Source of the DNA: JAULUH01 sp032111745
GTDB taxonomy: Bacteria; Chloroflexota; Anaerolineae; JAAEKA01
Length of the DNA stretch: 9,057 bases
Reading direction: 5' to 3'
Assembly: GCA_032111745.1 (NCBI GenBank)
Contig: JAULUH010000304.1
Span: 1 to 9,057 of the forward strand
Part shown: positions 5,386-9,057 of the stretch, piece after piece
Numbering within the stretch: position 1 is the first letter of the stretch
Layout: every line of letters starts with the position of its first letter
Notes under the pieces: model-generated
The model's input: the letters and a program-made list of their open reading frames with translations, nothing else
Told to the model about the DNA's origin: nothing
Database searches by the model: none
Translations under genes and position numbers: made by a program

Positions 5386-8139
5386 ATGTTTGAATCCTTG
5401 CGGCGTGTGTTTGGGAAGCGTTTGTCCAACAGATCTTCCCAGCCAGCCGCCGTCCGTAAGTTGGCGCTGGAGACGCTGGAGAGCCGGTTGACGCCGTCAG
5501 CTTACACGGACAACCAGGCTGTGAACCTGTATCGGATTTTTCTGGACCGGGTGCCTGAGGCGCCGGCGCTGGCGGCGTGGAGCGGGGCGCTGGAATCTGG
5601 GCGGATCACGGTTGGCCAAATGGCCGACCGGATATTGCTGTCGCCGGAACACACGGGTCGGGCAGTGACCGGGGCGTATGAGGAGTATTTAGCGCGCAAG
5701 CCGGATTCGGCGGGCCTGGCAGCCCATGCGGTTGCGCTGCAGCGCGGGGTGAGCCCGGAGCGGGTGGACGCATCGATCCTTGGATCGAACGAGTATTTTG
5801 TCCGGCAGGGGTCGGGGAATATTCCGTATGTTAAAGCGCTGTACCGGGATGTGCTGGGGCGGGAGGCGGACGCCGCCGGCCTGGAAGCGCATGTGGCGGC
5901 GCTGGCGCGGGGCGCGTCGCGAACCGAGGTGGCGTACGCCTTTTTGACCGGTGGGGAGCGAGGCCGGCAGGTTGCGGGGGACGCTTACCGGGAAGCGCTG
6001 GGCCGTGAGGGAACGGAAGCGGAACTGGGCGTGTGGGCCAGGGTGCTGGCACGGGCGCCGGGCGGTTCGGCGGCCGTGTGGGCCAGTGTAGCGGGTTCTG
6101 TGGAGGGGACGCAGAACCTGTCGTCGCCCAGCGCGGTGCAGAATTTACAAGTAGTCCCTACGGGTATTGGCAGCTTGCTGCTGACCTGGGAGGCCCCGCT
6201 GGGCGGCGGAGTAGCCGGCTATACGGTGACGATGAACAACGGTACCAGCACGACCACCTCGACGACAACGGCCACCAGAATGCCATTCACAGGCCTTTCC
6301 ACGACCGTTGCCTCATACTCGTTCGCGGTCACTGCCACCAACGATGCCGGTTCCGGCCCGGAGACAACGACAACGTTCGCCACACCGGAGGACGTTGCCT
6401 CACAACCATTGGGGCTCTCCGTGAGCGTTGAGCCGGGAAGCGGAGAGGCAACCCTAGCCTGGCAACCTCCGGCTGACGATGGCGGGTCGACCGTTGCCTT
6501 CTACACGGTAACTCTCTATCAGGGCAAGGTGCAGCAGACGTTGTCCACCCAATCCACCTCAGCGACGTTTTCCGTCGTCGCATCCGAATCCGCACCGCTC
6601 TTGTTCCGAATGCGGGCGACCACGTTCGCCGGCAACGGCCTTCCGGTGTCACTAGCTACCGCCGCTGATGGCACGCCGCTACCTTTGCCGCCAAGCAACC
6701 CATTCATGGGGCTGGACGGCACCTCGACCATGCATGCCAACGCCTCGTCGTCAGATGCCACGCTCTTCTCGGGGCCGGGCACCGCCGATCTTCAGTTTTA
6801 CCCAAACCTCCTTCTCGACGCGACTGTTCCATCTGTGCTGATGTCGGAGAATGGAGCCCTCGTCTGCGTCGGGGTGGGGACGACCATCAGCACCGCCCAA
6901 GTACCGATCGTGATGCTGATATCACCCAAGACTCTGAAACTGCTCGACCAGGTCAAACTGATCAAACCCCAGACAGGCAACCTTGCTGGCGGACTCTACA
7001 ACTACCTTGACCACGAGAACCGACTGGTACTGGTGAATGGGGAGGGTATTCTGCAGTGGTACTCCAACACCTATGACGAGGTGACCGATACGGGTTCATT
7101 GGAACTCGTCAACAGCTACAACTTGGGCCAGCCCATGGTAGTCGGTCTGGTCCCCGACTATGAAGGGCGGATCTGGTTCGCCACGCAGGGCTCGCTCTCC
7201 ACCAGCGACGCCCCGGCAGTGGTGGGGTACTTCAATCCACAAACGAATTCCACGCAGACCTACAACCTACCCATGGGCGAGATGGTGGCAAACAGCATCT
7301 CGTCGTCGCCGGCAGGGGTGGCTGTGGCGACCACCAAGGGAATTGCCCTGTTTACAGCCGGGCAAGACGGCGGGATTACGCAGCTTTGGCACCAGGAATA
7401 TGAGAACAGCGGGGTTCGCAAGCCAGGGCAACTAAGCCCTGGGACGGGTTCGACGCCGGTCTTCTTCGGCCCGACGACCGGCTACGAATATCTCGTGATC
7501 ACCGACAACGCCACCGCCCCTGGCACGAACAATCTTACGCCTGCCGAAAACGTCAACGTCTACAGCGTTTCGGACGGAACTCTTGTCGCCCAGACGCAGT
7601 TTCTCACAACCTCGAACGCTGGCACGGAAAACGCACCGATCGCTGTTGGCAACCGGATCTTTGTGCCAAGTTCCTTCGGATACTGGTATCCGCCGCCTTC
7701 GGAAACTGGACCCGCGACGCCGGCGAACGCACCTTTCGCAGGCGGCGTGCAGGCCATGACATTAGCCGCCGATGGCGCCAGCTTGACCACCGACTGGGGG
7801 CCGGCCAACACGGTGCCTTCCTCCGCTTTGCCGCGGCTCTCGCTCGCCGACAACCTGATCTACACGGTTCTAGCTAATTCCACGACTAATGGGTCCGGCA
7901 ACTCGATGCAGACGACCGTTAGCTATTCCTTTGCGGCGCTGGATCCCGATACTGGAGCGATCGTGGGCACGCAACTCCCACTCGGGTCGAACACCTTTTC
8001 GGGTAGCACTCCGGACTATCGCGACACGAGCAGCTATACCCGGAACACGCTGCAGATGACAGGCGTGATCAGCCCGAAAGGTGTTTTCTATCAGGGAACC
8101 GCCGGTGGCCTGTTTATGGTTTGGCGAAAGCAGCCATGA
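5386..8139 (+). CDS. Mosaic surface-type protein (LE-LE-R motif, DUF4214 x4, two FnIII, beta-propeller-like)
   Basis: 917 aa, ATG at 5386, TGA at 8137-8139. The head (residues 1-249) is a paralogue of the head of the 1455-aa protein, aligned without gaps (offset 4842 nt), including LETLESRLTP at 28-37 and four DUF4214-like units. Then come two FnIII modules: about 249-333 (LLLTWEAP, VAGYTV, YSFAVTATNDAGSG) and about 339-435 (ATLAWQPPADDGGS, FYTVTL, FRMRATTFAGNG). From about 446 to the end lies a beta-rich half with repeated blade-like patterns (LVLVNGEGILQWYS, GRIWFATQG, GVAVATTKGIALF) and the segment GTGSTPVFFGP at 686-696, followed by LVITDN. This resembles quinoprotein-like or SMP-30-like seven-bladed propellers, but no catalytic or cofactor residues can be assigned. 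The protein is probably exported and binding or scaffolding in nature (inferred). It ends MVWRKQP and lacks the GILGMAMV-type C-terminal domain, which follows only as a decayed remnant. Confidence 0.9.
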   Translation: MFESLRRVFGKRLSNRSSQPAAVRKLALETLESRLTPSAYTDNQAVNLYRIFLDRVPEAPALAAWSGALESGRITVGQMADRILLSPEHTGRAVTGAYEEYLARKPDSAGLAAHAVALQRGVSPERVDASILGSNEYFVRQGSGNIPYVKALYRDVLGREADAAGLEAHVAALARGASRTEVAYAFLTGGERGRQVAGDAYREALGREGTEAELGVWARVLARAPGGSAAVWASVAGSVEGTQNLSSPSAVQNLQVVPTGIGSLLLTWEAPLGGGVAGYTVTMNNGTSTTTSTTTATRMPFTGLSTTVASYSFAVTATNDAGSGPETTTTFATPEDVASQPLGLSVSVEPGSGEATLAWQPPADDGGSTVAFYTVTLYQGKVQQTLSTQSTSATFSVVASESAPLLFRMRATTFAGNGLPVSLATAADGTPLPLPPSNPFMGLDGTSTMHANASSSDATLFSGPGTADLQFYPNLLLDATVPSVLMSENGALVCVGVGTTISTAQVPIVMLISPKTLKLLDQVKLIKPQTGNLAGGLYNYLDHENRLVLVNGEGILQWYSNTYDEVTDTGSLELVNSYNLGQPMVVGLVPDYEGRIWFATQGSLSTSDAPAVVGYFNPQTNSTQTYNLPMGEMVANSISSSPAGVAVATTKGIALFTAGQDGGITQLWHQEYENSGVRKPGQLSPGTGSTPVFFGPTTGYEYLVITDNATAPGTNNLTPAENVNVYSVSDGTLVAQTQFLTTSNAGTENAPIAVGNRIFVPSSFGYWYPPPSETGPATPANAPFAGGVQAMTLAADGASLTTDWGPANTVPSSALPRLSLADNLIYTVLANSTTNGSGNSMQTTVSYSFAALDPDTGAIVGTQLPLGSNTFSGSTPDYRDTSSYTRNTLQMTGVISPKGVFYQGTAGGLFMVWRKQP

Positions 8140-8245
8140 ACCATGGTGGGCAGATCCAAGGAGCCGAACTTCTTGGTGGCCATGGCTAGTCGATCAGCAT
8201 GCCCCGGGCAGTTACCACACGGGGAATCTGGCCGCTAGCCTCGGT

Positions 8246-8524
8246 AAAGCCAACCAGTAGTATCAGGCGCTGATCCCGATCGTCAGTTACGGCTCAATGG
8301 TTTCATGGAGGCAGTCGATCCGTGACGAATTCGGTCCACAGAACTATCAGTGGTAGGCAATAAATCCGATGCAGCCGAACTGGGTGAACCAGGAAGGGAA
8401 TGTGCACAGCCAGTCGAACTATGTGTTCGGCTACGCCTACCAGATCCCGGCGGGCAGGACGCTGAGCAGCATCACGCTGCCGGACAACTCGAATCTGGGC
8501 ATTTTGGGCATGGCGATGGTGTGA
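8246..8524 (+). pseudogene. Decayed stub of the 3' carbohydrate-binding-like domain, copy 3
   Basis: Aligned without indels to 5059-5337. The frame reads KANQ, stop (TAG 8258), YQALIPIVSY, then GSMVSWRQS, then GPQNYQW, stop (TAG 8354), then from ATG 8369 a well-preserved 51-codon stretch (MQPNWVNQ to GILGMAMV, TGA 8522-8524). Both stops are in the ancestral frame, so the full domain cannot be made. The part from 8369 could still encode a 51-aa peptide, but no ribosome-binding site is visible. Weaker resemblance continues upstream: GGTGGCCA at 8175-8182 matches 36-43, and TACCAC...GGGGAATCTG near 8213-8230 resembles the YYSGNL codons of the left copy. The remnant may therefore start near 8150 with an internal deletion. 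The rest of 8140-8245 holds nothing else I recognise. Confidence 0.8.
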
Positions 8525-8572
8525 GGATGCTGTTGGCCGGCCTTTTGATTTTTTATCTTTGGGGTTATCGCG
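8525..8572 (+). promoter_or_regulatory. Conserved 48-bp spacer, copy 3 (leader of the truncated third gene)
   Basis: Same length and position as the other two spacers, with 4 differences from 496-543, all G-to-T or A-to-T in the first 30 bases. The palindrome GGCCGGCC (8535-8542) and the last 21 bases before the ATG are unchanged. That conservation next to a decayed stub argues for retained function, or for very recent copying. Confidence 0.5.
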
Positions 8573-9057
8573 ATGTTTGAATCTTTGGGGCGTGTGTTTG
8601 GGAAGTCTTTGGCCAAAAGGTCTTCCCAGCCAGCCGCGGGCCGGCGGTTGGCCCTGGAGACGCTGGAAAGCCGGTTGACGCCGTCGGCGTCCATGGACAA
8701 CCAGGTTCTGAACCTGTACCGGGTGTTTCTGGACCGGGTGGCTGAGGCGCCGGCGCTGGCGGCTTGGAGCGGGGCGCTGGAATCGAGGCGGATCACGGTT
8801 GGCCAAATGGCCGAGGGGATATTGCGGTCGCCGGAGCACGCCGATCGGTCGGTCGGCGGGGCGTACCGGGAGTTTCTGGGGCGCTCGGCGGATTCGGCGG
8901 GCCTGGCGGCCCATGCGAGTGCGTTGGAGCTCGGGGTGAGCCCGGAGCGGGTGGATGCATCGATTCTTGGATCGGACGAGTACTTCGCCCGGCAGGGGTC
9001 GGGGAATATTCCGTATGTGCAGGCGCTGTACCGGGATGTGCTGGGACGGGAAGCCGA
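8573..9057 (+). CDS. N-terminal head of a third LE-LE-R / DUF4214 protein (3' truncated by window)
   Basis: ATG at 8573, open to the window end (161 complete codons plus 2 bases). Translation starts MFESLGRVFGKSLAKR, has LETLESRLTPSA at 28-39, and continues through DUF4214-like units 1 and 2 into unit 3 (NLYRVFLDRVAEAPALAAW, AYREFLGRSADSAGLAAH, ALYRDVLGREA). It aligns without gaps to the head of the 917-aa protein and is closer to it than to the 1455-aa protein; for example it shares RQGSGNIPYV where the latter has LQGSDNTAFV. The same spacer precedes it. Its payload lies beyond the window, so its overall nature is unknown. By analogy it is another mosaic surface-type protein. Confidence 0.9.
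   Translation, partial: MFESLGRVFGKSLAKRSSQPAAGRRLALETLESRLTPSASMDNQVLNLYRVFLDRVAEAPALAAWSGALESRRITVGQMAEGILRSPEHADRSVGGAYREFLGRSADSAGLAAHASALELGVSPERVDASILGSDEYFARQGSGNIPYVQALYRDVLGREA

Larger units (their letters stand above)
4999..6132 (+). repeat. Direct repeat unit, copy 2
   Basis: Second copy of the unit, 1134 bp. It matches copy 1 at about 98% over the stub (6 of 267 differ) and less evenly over the head: roughly 81% over 838-1065/5680-5907, and roughly 95% over 1085-1256/5927-6098 (hand counts). Confidence 0.85.
8246..9057 (+). repeat. Direct repeat unit, copy 3 (runs off window)
   Basis: Third copy, aligned without indels to 5059-5870: first a decayed stub to 8368, then a well-preserved stub end, spacer and gene head. 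It continues beyond the window. Confidence 0.85.

Noticed and set aside
544..6132. Repeat blocks as insertion sequence copies
   Set aside because: The repeated block has no transposase, terminal inverted repeats or target duplications; it is made of gene ends, a spacer and gene starts.
8350..8580. 76-codon + strand frame over the third stub
   Set aside because: It is a shifted frame. The ancestral frame from 8369 gives the recognisable MQPNWVNQ...GILGMAMV sequence ending at 8524.

Overview
The window looks like accessory, repeat-rich DNA from a GC-rich planctomycete, most likely of the Gemmata group. The evidence is the start of each large protein: a short basic N-terminus, then an LE-x-LE-x-R-x-x-P motif at residues 28-37, then DUF4214-type repeats and large mosaics of extracellular beta-sandwich modules. 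This is the usual build of Gemmata-type giant secreted or surface proteins. All supportable genes lie on the + strand. I see no RNA genes, transposase, CRISPR array or convincing intrinsic terminator.

Layout. (1) Nt 1-495 is the 3' end of a gene that begins outside the window. It encodes a beta-sandwich, carbohydrate-binding-like C-terminal domain and is interrupted by ten Ns at 454-463. (2) Nt 496-543 is a 48-bp spacer. (3) Nt 544-4911 is a 1455-aa protein: LE-LE-R motif, four DUF4214-like units, two bacterial Ig-like modules, a cadherin-like segment, an FnIII-like segment, an internal relative of the domain in (1), and a C-terminal hydrophobic segment with an acidic tail. (4) Nt 4999-5337 is a 5'-truncated but still open copy of the 3' domain from (1). 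(5) Nt 5338-5385 is the same 48-bp spacer. (6) Nt 5386-8139 is a 917-aa protein with the same head, two FnIII modules and a beta-propeller-like C-terminal half. (7) Nt 8246-8524 is a decayed third copy of the 3' domain with two in-frame stops. (8) Nt 8525-8572 is the third spacer. (9) From 8573 to the window end runs the head of a third full-type gene, truncated by the window.

The striking feature is the arrangement. A unit made of [3' domain end + 48-bp spacer + start codon + DUF4214 head] occurs three times as a direct repeat. Between the copies sit two unrelated payloads (about 1291-4911 and 6133-8139), each carrying its own stop codon. The simplest reading is a tandem family of surface proteins that keep a constant front end and expression signal while the downstream modules are exchanged, leaving the old 3' domain as a stub in front of the next gene. 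Identity between copies is patchy (about 98% in one stretch, 81% and 95% in neighbouring stretches of the head, and a jump from about 62% to 91% at nt 8369). That suggests gene conversion or repeated recombination. These percentages are hand counts.

Two cautions apply. The N-run falls inside the repeat, so the join between 1-453 and the rest may be an assembly artefact. Module names come from recognised sequence patterns, not from a profile search.
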